Notes: a model not told the origin generated them from the sequence alone. Positions 27,633 through 37,505 are shown, numbered from the stretch's first letter. The stretch: DNA of 64,000 bases from Magnetaquiglobus sp039908105 (GCA_039908105.1 JAMOBI010000001.1:1-64000), one strand, 5' to 3'. Made by a program: numbers and translations.

Positions 27633-28916
27633 TCAGGCGGTCTCGACCGCCTCGACCTCACGGTTCCAGACCGGCGGATCCTTCCTCTGCTCGCCGTCGA
27701 AACGGGTCGGTGCCAGCTCTTCAAACTTGATGTAAGGCGTGGTGCGCGGCTGACGGATCATGCGCGCATCCGGCTCCAGCCCCACCCCCTTCAAGAAGGT
27801 ACCCATGCCGACGCGGTGAATGAATTCGCCGATGCGCTCGTGATCCATGCCGTTGTCGTTCCAGAACTCCCACACCCGCTCGATGAAACTGATCAACTCA
27901 TCAAGATCCTCGTCGGTCGAAAGCTTCATGAAGGGAACCAGCACCGAGCTCAAGGTGTCGCCGATCTTCAAGGTGCGGTGACCACCCACCAGGATGGTGA
28001 CGCCACGATCCAGACCCGGCTTCAAGGCGTGATGCATCACGTTGATGCAGTGCATGCAACGCACGCAGTTGTCGTTGTCCACTTCCAGGGTCTTGCCCTT
28101 GACCGACAGACAGCGGGTCGGGCAGCGGGTCAACACGTTGTCGATGAGATATTCGAGCCCCTTCTCCTCGATGAACTCGGCCACCTTGGCCTGATCGACC
28201 TGCATCGGGCCGCGCCAGGTGCCGATGATCGGCATGTCGGAGCGCAGCATGGAGTTGGCGCAGTCGTTACCGCAGCCGGAAAGCTTGAACTTGAACTTGT
28301 AGACGAATTCGGGACGGTGCAGATAGTGGATGAAGGTATCGGTGATGTGCTTGGTGGTCTTCATGGTGTCGTAGCAAGCCATCTCGCAACGGGCCTGACC
28401 CACGCAGCACTGGAGCGTGCGCATGGCCGCGCCCGATCCACCGATGTCCCAACCGTCATTCATCAGATCCTCAACGCACTGCAAAGCGCCCGGATCGTCA
28501 AAACCCAACAGCAACACGTCACCGCTCATGCCATGGAACTGCAGAATACCCGCACCGTTGCGCTCGGCGGTGTCGGCCAGATTGCGCAGCGACTCGGTGG
28601 AGTAGACCCAACCCGGCGGCTCGATCACACGCACGGTGTGGAAGTTGGCTAGACCCGGATACTTGTGGGAGAGCTCCGAAACGCGGGCGATGATGCCGCC
28701 ACCGTAACCCGGTGCATTGATGATCTTGCCGATCCAGTAGTTCCAACGATTCTCATACGACTCCTCAAGCTGGTTGAGCAGCTGGGCCACGACCGGTTTC
28801 TTCTTGGAATACTCCTTCAAATCCGAAAAGAAACTCGGCCAGGGACCGCTCTCCAGCTCATTGAGTAGAGGCGTATGCAGTTCCATTGCCTTGGATGTCT
28901 CTTGGTTGCCACTCAT
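27633..28916 (-). CDS. dsrA: Dissimilatory sulfite reductase, alpha subunit
   Basis: This 427-residue siroheme subunit has the expected cysteine pattern: Cys171/Cys177 and Cys181 in LQCCVGQARCEMACYD, Cys215/Cys219 in LSGCGNDCANSM, and a ferredoxin domain with CPTRC and CVRCMHC (about residues 265-290). Length is typical. It is the first gene of the operon, with a 425-base upstream gap containing two near-identical 15-mers. dsrEFH, dsrC and the membrane complex genes, usually next to dsrAB, are not in this window. Confidence 0.96.
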   Translation of the reverse strand: MSGNQETSKAMELHTPLLNELESGPWPSFFSDLKEYSKKKPVVAQLLNQLEESYENRWNYWIGKIINAPGYGGGIIARVSELSHKYPGLANFHTVRVIEPPGWVYSTESLRNLADTAERNGAGILQFHGMSGDVLLLGFDDPGALQCVEDLMNDGWDIGGSGAAMRTLQCCVGQARCEMACYDTMKTTKHITDTFIHYLHRPEFVYKFKFKLSGCGNDCANSMLRSDMPIIGTWRGPMQVDQAKVAEFIEEKGLEYLIDNVLTRCPTRCLSVKGKTLEVDNDNCVRCMHCINVMHHALKPGLDRGVTILVGGHRTLKIGDTLSSVLVPFMKLSTDEDLDELISFIERVWEFWNDNGMDHERIGEFIHRVGMGTFLKGVGLEPDARMIRQPRTTPYIKFEELAPTRFDGEQRKDPPVWNREVEAVETA

Positions 28917-29021
28917 TCTTCGCGCACTCCTCGTTGAAAACGCCGTGATGGAACGGTTATCGAAGCCGATCTGTCCAATTGGCGATCTTCTGCCCCCTCG
29001 GCATCGACAAAATTTAACAGC

Positions 29022-29062
29022 TTATGTTGCATTGCAGCAAAGTTTATGTTGCACTGCATTAG
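29022..29062. promoter_or_regulatory. Tandem operator-like repeats upstream of dsrA
   Basis: TTATGTTGCATTGCA and TTATGTTGCACTGCA lie in tandem about 25 bases apart. Each contains the near-palindrome TGCA-N-TGCA. They are about 110-145 bases ahead of the dsrA start. The word resembles sites I recall for the PhaR family, but the regulator here is unknown. The 28917-29021 and 29063-29250 parts of the gap show no gene. Confidence 0.5.
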
Positions 29063-29257
29063 ACAATCATGAAATTCCAATATTGGAATTATCTGTTTTG
29101 ATATCCCAACATGGCAAGGAAAATTTTTTGCAGGAACCAGGAAAATTTGGATCTGGAAGCAACAAGAAGGGCAGTCTAACGGCAGCTATTAATAAAAATC
29201 ATCAAGTGCGTTAACCCGGGCCAAAAAACAGCCCGATTCCAAGGCCTGGAAACAGCT

Positions 29258-29283
29258 CGCGGATCAGGAAATCCTGATCCGCG
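29258..29283. terminator. Perfect 12-bp hairpin downstream of metY
   Basis: CGCGGATCAGGA and TCCTGATCCGCG pair perfectly around two A residues. It lies 58 bases after the metY stop on the minus strand. No T-run follows, so if it terminates metY it may not be by the simple intrinsic route. Confidence 0.4.
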
Positions 29284-29340
29284 AAAATTTGTTTGCTGTT
29301 GGGAAGTCGTATTGGGCGATGGGGATCCATGCCCGTCAGA

Positions 29341-30618
29341 TCAGGGTGTGACAACATCCAGGGCCTGGGAGATATCGGCAAGGATGTCGTCGATGTGCTC
29401 CAGACCGACCGACAGACGCACCATATCCTCGGAGACCCCGGCTTTCTTCAACTCATCCGGTGAGAGCTGCCGATGGGTGGTGCTGGCCGGATGGCAGGCC
29501 AACGACTTGGCATCGCCGATGTTGACCAGATGGGTGATCAGCTTCAGCGAATCGATGAACTTCTCACCGGACTTGCGGCCACCCTCGACCCCGAAAGTGA
29601 GGATGCCCGATGCCTTGCCATTGAAATAGCGGTCCACCAGCGGACGATCCGGATGATCCTGCAAGCCGGCGTAACTCACCCAGGCCACCTTGGGATGGGC
29701 TTTTAAATATTCAGCGACCGCCAAGGCATTGGCGCAGTGGCGCTCCATGCGCAGGGCCAGGGTTTCGATCCCTTGCAGAATCAAAAAGCTGTTGAACGGT
29801 GAGATCGCAGCGCCCATGTTGCGCAGCGGCACCACCCGCGCCCGTCCGATGAAAGCCGCAGCCCCCAACGCCTCGGTGTAGGTGACGCCGTGATAGGAGA
29901 TGTCGGGCTCGTTCAGGCGCCGGAAACGGGCCTTGTGCTCAGCCCACGGGAAGCGGCCCGAATCGACCAGCGCCCCGCCGATGCTCGTACCATGACCGCC
30001 CATGTACTTGGTGAGCGAATGAATGATGATATCCGCACCGTGATCGAATGGCCGGCAGATCGCCGGGGTCGGCACGGTGTTGTCCACGATCAACGGTACA
30101 CCGCGCGCATGGCCCACCTGGGCCAGGGCCGCGAAATCGACCACATTGCCGAGCGGATTGCCGATCGATTCGACAAAAATCGCCTTGGTGCGCTCGTCGA
30201 TCAGGGCTGTAAAACTGGTCGGTTCGCGATAATCGGCAAAACGCACCTCGATGCCCAGTTGCGGCAGGGTGTGGGCAAAAAGATTATAGGTGCCACCATA
30301 GAGCGTGCTCGAGGCGATGATGTTGTCACCCGCCTCGCAGATGGTGAAGATCGCATAGGTGATCGCCGCCTGTCCCGAAGAGAGCACCAGGGCGCCGATC
30401 CCCCCTTCCAGCTCCGCGACCCGCTGTTCGAGAACCGCGGTCGTGGGATTCATGATGCGCGTGTAGATGTTGCCCACCACCTTCAGATCGAACAGATCCG
30501 CCGCATGCTGGGTATCGTCAAAGGCATACGAGGTGGTCTGATAGATCGGCACCGCCACCGATTTGGTGGTCGGCTCCGGACGGTAACCACCGTGGATTGC
30601 CAGGGTTTCCAGTTTCAT
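29341..30618 (-). CDS. metY: O-acetylhomoserine sulfhydrylase (PLP-dependent)
   Basis: This 425-residue Cys/Met-metabolism PLP enzyme makes homocysteine from O-acetylhomoserine and sulfide. The PLP lysine is in HSLTKYMGGHGTSIGG; family motifs include TRIMNPTTAVLEQRVAELEGG and ASSTLYGGTYNLF. The large size and THRQLSPDELKKAGVSEDMVRLSVG end favour MetY over MetB or MetZ. Its place next to the dsr genes is suggestive, since it uses sulfide. A family-1 repeat ends about 40 bases upstream, leaving no room for a SAM riboswitch. Confidence 0.92.
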   Translation of the reverse strand: MKLETLAIHGGYRPEPTTKSVAVPIYQTTSYAFDDTQHAADLFDLKVVGNIYTRIMNPTTAVLEQRVAELEGGIGALVLSSGQAAITYAIFTICEAGDNIIASSTLYGGTYNLFAHTLPQLGIEVRFADYREPTSFTALIDERTKAIFVESIGNPLGNVVDFAALAQVGHARGVPLIVDNTVPTPAICRPFDHGADIIIHSLTKYMGGHGTSIGGALVDSGRFPWAEHKARFRRLNEPDISYHGVTYTEALGAAAFIGRARVVPLRNMGAAISPFNSFLILQGIETLALRMERHCANALAVAEYLKAHPKVAWVSYAGLQDHPDRPLVDRYFNGKASGILTFGVEGGRKSGEKFIDSLKLITHLVNIGDAKSLACHPASTTHRQLSPDELKKAGVSEDMVRLSVGLEHIDDILADISQALDVVTP

Positions 30619-30653
30619 AGCCTCACAACTCCTTGTGCTTGGGTTGATATCCT

Positions 30654-30920
30654 ATACCGCAACCATTTTTAAAAAGTGTCATTTTCTTAAACAGCACCCA
30701 TTTTGGGATGCGTAGTTTTTCGCAAGGCTGCGTGCAAGATGCGGGCTTCGTTTCCAAAAGGCGGAAACGAAGCCCGTGAAGGCGGCGCGCGGCGCATTTT
30801 TCGCAAAAAACGCGAAAAATGGTTCTTTTGAAGAGCGCGCTAAAGTCAAAGTCAAAACCCTGGGAGAGGAATCTCCCAAACCCTCTCTTTTTTTTCACCA
30901 GTAAACGCTACACATCTGCG
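30654..30920 (+). repeat. Family-1 structured repeat, copy F, with compensatory stem changes
   Basis: The third hairpin has CGGGCTTCGTTTCC (30742-30755) pairing perfectly with GGAAACGAAGCCCG (30763-30776). Other copies have CGGGAGTCGTTTCC/GGAAACGACTCCCG, so both arms have changed together. The right terminus is eroded near 30915, next to the stop of the diguanylate cyclase gene. A degenerate extra left terminus is at 30654. Confidence 0.85.
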
Positions 30921-30925
30921 ATTCA

Positions 30926-32671
30926 TCACCGACTCTTCCGGTCGCCTTTTTCAAAATACCGAAAACCGTTCCGCCCCCGCTCCTTGACCCCGTACATCGC
31001 CATGTCGGCACTGGCCATCAACGCATCGCCGTCCCGACCATGCGCCGGAAAAAGCGCGATACCGATCGAAGCCCCGACCGTCACCTCTTCGCCCGCCACA
31101 CGAATCGGTTGCGACACACTCTGCACGATCTTCTCGGCCACGCGACCCGCTGCGGAGGGGTCAGCCAGATCGGAGAGAATCACCGCGAATTCATCCCCTC
31201 CCATGCGCGCCACCATGTCAGAGGCGCGCAGACAGTCGCGGATTCTCTGGGTCGAGGTCACCAGCACCTGATCGCCGGCAGCATGACCCAAGGTATCGTT
31301 CACCTGTTTGAAACGATCCAGATCGATCAACATCACGGCCAATGGCCCCTGTCCGCGCGTCGCCTGCGCCAGGGCATAGCCCAAATGCTCGCCGAACAGC
31401 ACCCGGTTGGGCAGCGCGGTCAATAAATCATGATGCGCCATATGTTGCATCCGCTCTTCCAGACGCTTGCGCTCCAGAATCCCCGCCAAGGTAAACGCCA
31501 CGTTGGCGAGAAACGCCTCCTCCTCGGCGGTCTTGACATGCTGCGGCTCCAGATAAAGTGTCATCACCGCCAACACCTTGCCGCGCGAGAGAATCGGCAA
31601 ACAATAATGACCGTGCTCCGGCATGCCGTCGTACCGCGTCTCGTGGTAGAGATCCACGGACTGAAAATGGAGCAACCGCTTCTCGACCGCCGCCCGTCCG
31701 CACAGACACCAACCCGGCTCGACCTTCTGACAGGCCTGCTCGATCTGGGGTGAAATCCCTTCCGAGGCCATCATCCGCAAGCTGCCATCCTGCTCGTCGG
31801 TCAAAAAAATCGCACCCCGATGCTCCAACCTCAAAAACGGCACGGTCAGGACGATCTGTAAAGCCACCTCCAGCTGTTTTTGCAGAGAAAGCGGCTCCAA
31901 CGAACTCTCCAGCAGGGCACTCAACGCCAGACGACGCGCCTGGGAGCGCAAATTGGCTTCGTCGAGGCGTTGCAACTCCCATCCCATCTTCTGCATGGCG
32001 TGCAACAGGATGCCGATCTCATCGGTGGGAATGTTCCGGATCCTGGCGTTCAACTTGCCAGCCGCAATCTCATTGGAAAATTGTACCCCGGATTTGAGCG
32101 AACGAAGAATCGAGCGGGTCAGCAGCAATACCACCGTGCCCGCGCTCAAAATGGCCATAATCACGAATATGGCGTGCAACTGCTCGGCATAGGCCAAATG
32201 CTCGCTCTGTTTGCCATGACGCTGCGCCAAACGAATCTCAAACAGCTCATGCAGGCGTTTGGCCACCGGCACGATTCGCCGCTCCGTCATCGCGATCCGC
32301 GCCTCAAAGGTGAGTCCGGAATCCCTGCTGACCTCCTCGAACCGATCCAGATAGTCCTGAGCGAGGCCGCCCGCCTCGTGCCACGCTTCGTGCTCGGCAC
32401 CGATCGTCATCGCCTCCTCGGCGCGAATCCGCCGGATCAATTGCGCGACCCGATCGCGCGTCAATTCAGCCCACTTCTCTTCCTGACGCAAAAGAAAGTT
32501 CTTTTCGTGCCTGCGGGTCTCCAAAAGAATCTCATGCATCTGGTGAACCCGCTCCTGACCCTGCTCCATGCCCACCAGAATCTGCATGTTCTGCCAGGCG
32601 AGCATGGCCAACAGCAGCACCAGACCGACCGTACCACCAAATCCCAGCCCCAGTTTATGATGGATGTACAT
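30926..32671 (-). CDS. Membrane diguanylate cyclase with Cys/His GAF domain
   Basis: A 581-residue protein that should make cyclic di-GMP. It has two membrane segments (about residues 8-26 and 167-187) enclosing a periplasmic helical region, then a HAMP-like linker, a GAF domain (about 250-390) and an intact GGDEF domain (RMGGDEFAVIL). The GAF carries Cys322, Cys324 (GWCLCGRAA), His343, and His353-x-His355-x-Cys357 (HGHYC). The same pattern recurs in the kinase at 32797-35205. The start at 32671 follows GAGGGT. Ligand unknown; a redox cofactor or metal is inference. Confidence 0.88.
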   Translation of the reverse strand: MYIHHKLGLGFGGTVGLVLLLAMLAWQNMQILVGMEQGQERVHQMHEILLETRRHEKNFLLRQEEKWAELTRDRVAQLIRRIRAEEAMTIGAEHEAWHEAGGLAQDYLDRFEEVSRDSGLTFEARIAMTERRIVPVAKRLHELFEIRLAQRHGKQSEHLAYAEQLHAIFVIMAILSAGTVVLLLTRSILRSLKSGVQFSNEIAAGKLNARIRNIPTDEIGILLHAMQKMGWELQRLDEANLRSQARRLALSALLESSLEPLSLQKQLEVALQIVLTVPFLRLEHRGAIFLTDEQDGSLRMMASEGISPQIEQACQKVEPGWCLCGRAAVEKRLLHFQSVDLYHETRYDGMPEHGHYCLPILSRGKVLAVMTLYLEPQHVKTAEEEAFLANVAFTLAGILERKRLEERMQHMAHHDLLTALPNRVLFGEHLGYALAQATRGQGPLAVMLIDLDRFKQVNDTLGHAAGDQVLVTSTQRIRDCLRASDMVARMGGDEFAVILSDLADPSAAGRVAEKIVQSVSQPIRVAGEEVTVGASIGIALFPAHGRDGDALMASADMAMYGVKERGRNGFRYFEKGDRKSR

Positions 32672-32796
32672 ACCCTCAGACCCGAACCACCCTCGCCTCG
32701 TGCCTCCCACCTCCACGCCGCTCCGATTCAGCAACGACGCACCAAAAGGGCATCATAAAAGATTTGCCAATTTTCTCAAGATATCCCATCGATTTT

Positions 32797-35205
32797 CTAC
32801 ACGGATAAGGACTCCTCCGCAAACACCCCCTGAGCTTCGCGTAGAATCTCGGGGATCTTTTTGGAGTGGCGCGCAAAGACCGCATCGCGAATGCGAACCA
32901 AAATCTCCTGCTGCGGACATTCATAAGGGGTGCAGAGCGCCATCAGGCCATCGCACAACGCGACGATGCGCGCCGATTCATACAACGGCAAGGTGGCGAT
33001 CTCCGCCAACCCCGCCCGCACCCGGTCGATCAACCTCCCAGGCAAAGGTTCCCGTCCCGGCGCGCTCTGTACCGTCCCCTCCCCGCCGACTCCACGATTC
33101 AAATACTCTGCCAGCAGAGGGATCAGACGGGAAAGATCCACCGGTTTGGTCAAAAAGGCGTCGATACCGGCCTCCATCGCCTCCTTCTCACGCTCCACGA
33201 AGGCATCGGCAGACAGACCGATCACCGGAATGGTCGCGGTCTCCGCATGACTCTTCAATTCGCGCGTCGCCGCCAAACCATCCATCACCGGCATGTGCAG
33301 ATCCATCAGAATCAGATCGGGCGGTGCCGCACGCGCCAACTCAACCCCTTTGCGTCCATCCTCGGCCACCGTGGCGGTCAATCCCACCTCATCGAGCACA
33401 GCCAGCAGCATCTCCTGGTTCATCGGATTATCCTCGACCAACAGGATGCGTGCCCCAGGATCGAAACGGTACTCCCGCCAGTGACTCCCCTCCTCGGCCC
33501 GTGCCGGAGGTGCCGCCTCCTGCAACGGCAGCCGTACCCGGAAGGTGGAGCCCATTCCCTCGTGACTGTCGACGTAGACGCTCCCTTCCAGCATGCCGGT
33601 CAAACTGCGCACGATCGCCAGTCCCAACCCGGTACCGCCATGCCGACGGGTGGTCGAACCATCGGCCTGCTCGAACGGCTCGAAGATGGCATTCAGACGC
33701 TCGCGCGGAATGCCGATCCCCTGATCCTCCACCTCGAACATCATGAAACCACCGTCGCGCACCGCCCGAATGGTGACACTCTTGCCGCGCGGCGTGAACT
33801 TGATGGCATTGCCGACCAGATTCATCAAAATCTGGTTGATGCGCGTCCGATCCGAGTGGACATGGCGCGGCAGATCCGGATCAAGCGAGTAGTACAGCAA
33901 CACCCCCTTTTCCGCTGCCCGATCCTTGGCCACCTGATAAAGACTCTGCACCAGAAGGGCGATATCGATATCCTCCTTGTCCAGATCCACCTTGCCGGCC
34001 TCGATCTTGGCCAGATCGAGCACATTGCTGATGATCTCAGTCAAGTTATCCCCGCTGACACGAATGTTTTCCAAATAACGCATGAAACGCGGGGAGATCT
34101 GGCTCTGATGCTTCAAAAGAATACGCGAAAAACCGACGATGGCATTCAAGGGGGTACGAATTTCGTGGCTGACGTTGGCCAAAAAGGCGGTCTTGGCGCG
34201 ATTGGCGGCTTCGGCATCCTCCTTGGCCTGCCGCAGATCGGCCTCGACGCGCTTCCGCTCGATCAATCCGGCCAAGGTATTGGCCACCGCCGCCAAAAAC
34301 TCCTCCTCCTCTGCCACGCGCGCATGGCCGACGGTCAGATAGAGGTTGTAGACCCCCAACAGTTGGCCACGTGCCAGAATCGGTACGCAGTAGTGACCAT
34401 GCGGCAGCATGCCGGAATAGCGCACCTCATGTTCCGGTCCGACGCAGTCGGCAAACAGGAGTCGCTCCTCGCTGGCCGCGCGTCCGCAGAGACAAAATCC
34501 CGGTTCAACATGCTGACAATGGGACAAGAGGCTCGATGAAAGCCCCTTTTGCGCCACGAGGGTCAGGCGTTTCGTGCCCGATTCGGCCAGAAAGATCGCA
34601 CCCCGCGCCTGCACCGCCAGCCAGGGGACATCGAGGATGATATCGAGTGCGCGTTGCAGCAACTCCTTCAGGGAGATCGGCTCCAAAGCGGTCTGCAACA
34701 AGGTGTTGATCGCCAATCGTGACTGGGCCGTGCGTTCGTTGTGACGCACCAGCTGCCGCAAGGTCTCGACCTCGGCCAACAGATCCTGATAGCGGGTGGC
34801 CAGATCATCGCGCAGCGTCGGTTCACGCTGATCCTTGCCCCCCTTTTTTTCCTTGCTCTTGCCTTTGCCGCCCGACTCCCCCCCCAGATGGATGCGGGCG
34901 GCCTCCAGATCGGCACGGGTCACCACGCCGACGAACCGCTCCTCCTCCATCACCGGCAGCACCGGACGACCGCTCTGGGTCATGCGCTCCAGCACGGCAT
35001 TCAGATCTTCGCTGACACGCACCAGCGGACCGCCGGACAACCCCCGCCCAGCATGGATATCCTCGAGCGTGAGGATACCGGCAAAAGCATCGCGCCGGAA
35101 AACCACCAAAAATCCGTGTCGGCTGATCTCCTGCGCCGCCGCGACCCGTTCAGCCGACGAGCTGGCACGCGGATACCGTTGACGCACAAAGCCGGCGATT
35201 TTCAT
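32797..35205 (-). CDS. Hybrid sensor histidine kinase: CBS pair, GAF, HisKA, HATPase, receiver
   Basis: This 802-residue protein has no membrane segment. Order: a CBS-domain pair (residues 1-105, FAGILTLEDIHAG and FVGVVTRADLEAA), a Lys/Gly-rich linker, a coiled coil, and a GAF domain (about 170-320) with Cys238, Cys240, His259, His269, His271 and Cys273. HisKA follows with His347 in VSHEIRTPLN, then HATPase (NLVGNAIKFT, GGTGLGLAIV), a receiver (MDLHMPVMDG) and an unassigned helical tail. The start at 35205 is chosen from the GGAGGG site. It probably reports a cytoplasmic signal. It is adjacent to the cyclase on the same strand but separated by 125 bases. Confidence 0.9.
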   Translation of the reverse strand: MKIAGFVRQRYPRASSSAERVAAAQEISRHGFLVVFRRDAFAGILTLEDIHAGRGLSGGPLVRVSEDLNAVLERMTQSGRPVLPVMEEERFVGVVTRADLEAARIHLGGESGGKGKSKEKKGGKDQREPTLRDDLATRYQDLLAEVETLRQLVRHNERTAQSRLAINTLLQTALEPISLKELLQRALDIILDVPWLAVQARGAIFLAESGTKRLTLVAQKGLSSSLLSHCQHVEPGFCLCGRAASEERLLFADCVGPEHEVRYSGMLPHGHYCVPILARGQLLGVYNLYLTVGHARVAEEEEFLAAVANTLAGLIERKRVEADLRQAKEDAEAANRAKTAFLANVSHEIRTPLNAIVGFSRILLKHQSQISPRFMRYLENIRVSGDNLTEIISNVLDLAKIEAGKVDLDKEDIDIALLVQSLYQVAKDRAAEKGVLLYYSLDPDLPRHVHSDRTRINQILMNLVGNAIKFTPRGKSVTIRAVRDGGFMMFEVEDQGIGIPRERLNAIFEPFEQADGSTTRRHGGTGLGLAIVRSLTGMLEGSVYVDSHEGMGSTFRVRLPLQEAAPPARAEEGSHWREYRFDPGARILLVEDNPMNQEMLLAVLDEVGLTATVAEDGRKGVELARAAPPDLILMDLHMPVMDGLAATRELKSHAETATIPVIGLSADAFVEREKEAMEAGIDAFLTKPVDLSRLIPLLAEYLNRGVGGEGTVQSAPGREPLPGRLIDRVRAGLAEIATLPLYESARIVALCDGLMALCTPYECPQQEILVRIRDAVFARHSKKIPEILREAQGVFAEESLSV

Positions 35206-35444
35206 CGATCCCTCCCCCACGATGCATCGCGCCCTTGCGTCCACATGGGGACACATGCCAAAAAGGAGCACCCGATTCGCAAGAGCACGACGGATGTGTC
35301 GCCGGCAATTCCGGTGACACGGTTGAAGGTTGCACACAGCCCTGGGTTTCTTTAGCCAGACTTTCGAGCATCCCACAAATATCCTTTTATGTACAGAACA
35401 AAAAAGACAATCCATAACCATTCATTCATGCAGGATGCACGTTT

Positions 35445-37454
35445 GTGTTGACCATCGAAGGAGTCGGCAAGAGTCTCGGGGGGCGTCAGTTGTTGGATCA
35501 GGCCGATCTGACAATCCATCCCGGCGAACGGGTCGGGTTGATCGGCGCCAACGGGACCGGAAAAACCACCCTGTTGCGCATGATCTTGGGCGAGATCGAT
35601 ACCGATGCCGGCACGATCCGATTGCGCGGCGGGGTTCGGATCGGCCTGTTGCGCCAGGAGATCCTCGATGAGACCCAGACCCTGATGGAATCGACCCTGG
35701 CCGGCGATCCGGAGTTGACCGCCCTGCGACAAGAGCGCCATGGGATCGAGGAAAAACTCTCCGGGTCGTGCGACACGATGGAGCACGATGCGCTGGTGTC
35801 GCGACTCGGGGAGATCGATCTGCGTCTGGCCACCTTGAACGCCTATGCCGCCGAGTCGCGTGCCGCGACGATTCTGGGCGGATTGGGCTTTGCACCCGAG
35901 GATCCAGCCCGCCCTCTGGGGAGTTTTTCCGGCGGATGGCGCATGCGCGCGCAACTGGCACGACTGCTTTTTTTCGCCCCAGATCTGCTGCTGTTGGACG
36001 AGCCGACCAACCATCTGGATCTCGAATCCGCGACCTGGCTCGAAAATTATTTGAAAAAAAATTCCGGCACCCAGGCGCTGATCATCGTGTCGCACGATCG
36101 TTCGTTCCTCAATCGTGCCACCAATGTCACCGTGGAGCTGGAAAACGGGCGCCTGACCCGTTTTTCCGGTCCGTTCGATGGCTGGCTGGAACAAAAGGCC
36201 CTCAATCTGCAAAGCCAGGAGAAGTCCGCCGCACAGCTCAACCGGCGACGCGAGGAACTGGAGTGTTTCATCCGGCGTTTTCGCGCCAAAGCGACCAAGG
36301 CCAAACAGGTGCAGAGCCGCGTCAAGGCGCTCGCCAAGCTGGAACCCGCACCACAAGCCGCATCGACTGCCAACAAGGGGCCACGCATCCGGTTCCCCAC
36401 CCCGCCCGCCTGTGGCGCCGAGGTGCTCAAAACCCGCCGGCTCACCAAACGGTACGACGAGCGGGTGATCCTCGACTCCATCGATCTGGAGCTCAAACGG
36501 GGCGAAAAGATCGGTCTGGTGGGCATCAACGGCGCAGGCAAAAGCACCCTGTTGAAACTGCTCGCAGGCGACCTCACCCCGGACTCCGGCCAGATCCTGA
36601 TCTCGGATCGGGTCCAGGTGGCCCGTTTTGCGCAGCACGCTTTGGAGACCCTGCGACCGGAACAGACGGTGCTCGAATCCGCCGCCTCCGCAGCCCCGCT
36701 CCATTTTGGCGATACCGCGTTGCGTACCCTGCTCGGCGGATTGCTCTTTTCGGGCGATGCGGTCAAGACCCGGGTGGCCGACCTCTCCGGAGGGGAGCGG
36801 GTCCGGCTGGCGCTGGCCCATCTGTTTCTCTCCGGGGCCAATCTGTTGCTCCTCGATGAGCCGGCCAACCACCTCGACATGGCGGCACGCGCCGCGCTCG
36901 AAGAGGCGTTGAGCGACTATCCGGGCGCATTGATCCTGGTCACCCACGATCGCGATCTGATGGAGGCCAGTTGCGATGCGCTCTGGGTGGTGGCCAACCG
37001 GCGGGTCACTGTCTGGGAGGGAACGTTGGAGAGTTATCTGGAACAGGCGATTCAGGAGGAGCCCTCCACCCCGGCAACCGCCCGCAATCAGCCCAACACC
37101 CCCGCACCACTCGATCCGCGCGAGATCCGCCGGCAGGCGGCACGCATCCGCGATCAGTTACGCGCCACCACTTTGCAGGCCCGGCAGCGTCTGGAGAAGA
37201 TCGAGCAGTCGATTGCCATGATCGAAGAAGAGCAGGGACGTCTGCAAACGATTTTGTCATCCCCCGACGCCTACACGAGTGAGGCCAAAGAGAGTCTCAA
37301 GAACGATGTCGCACGACTCGGGCAACTGGAGAGTCGTTTGCAGGAGGCAATGGAACACTGGGAGCGGCTCTCGTTGGAGATCTCAGCGCGTGAGGCCGAA
37401 GCCGAGGAGGCTTTGGGGCGGTTGCGGGCCGGCGGCGGGGCGGAAAGTGTCTGA
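35445..37454 (+). CDS. ABC-F family ATPase (ribosome-associated, YheS/Uup type)
   Basis: A 669-residue protein with two ABC ATPase modules and no membrane part, so a translation-factor-like ABC-F protein. Module 1 has Walker A GANGTGKTT and signature FSGGWRMRAQLA; module 2 has GINGAGKST and LSGGERVRLALA; both have LLDEP-NHLD. The inter-module linker is basic (RRFRAKATKAKQVQSRVKAL), and a C-terminal coiled coil follows. The start is GTG at 35445; TTG at 35448 is next to it. It is divergent from the hybrid kinase gene. Confidence 0.92.
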   Translation: MLTIEGVGKSLGGRQLLDQADLTIHPGERVGLIGANGTGKTTLLRMILGEIDTDAGTIRLRGGVRIGLLRQEILDETQTLMESTLAGDPELTALRQERHGIEEKLSGSCDTMEHDALVSRLGEIDLRLATLNAYAAESRAATILGGLGFAPEDPARPLGSFSGGWRMRAQLARLLFFAPDLLLLDEPTNHLDLESATWLENYLKKNSGTQALIIVSHDRSFLNRATNVTVELENGRLTRFSGPFDGWLEQKALNLQSQEKSAAQLNRRREELECFIRRFRAKATKAKQVQSRVKALAKLEPAPQAASTANKGPRIRFPTPPACGAEVLKTRRLTKRYDERVILDSIDLELKRGEKIGLVGINGAGKSTLLKLLAGDLTPDSGQILISDRVQVARFAQHALETLRPEQTVLESAASAAPLHFGDTALRTLLGGLLFSGDAVKTRVADLSGGERVRLALAHLFLSGANLLLLDEPANHLDMAARAALEEALSDYPGALILVTHDRDLMEASCDALWVVANRRVTVWEGTLESYLEQAIQEEPSTPATARNQPNTPAPLDPREIRRQAARIRDQLRATTLQARQRLEKIEQSIAMIEEEQGRLQTILSSPDAYTSEAKESLKNDVARLGQLESRLQEAMEHWERLSLEISAREAEAEEALGRLRAGGGAESV

Positions 37455-37505
37455 TGCCGGACCGCTCATGTCCACCAGAATCAAGGTGGCGATGTTGCGT
37501 TCATT

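Noticed and set aside
30619..30700. Possible SAM or cobalamin riboswitch before metY
   Set aside because: The 5' leader is only about 40 bases before the family-1 repeat begins, and no conserved riboswitch core is seen.
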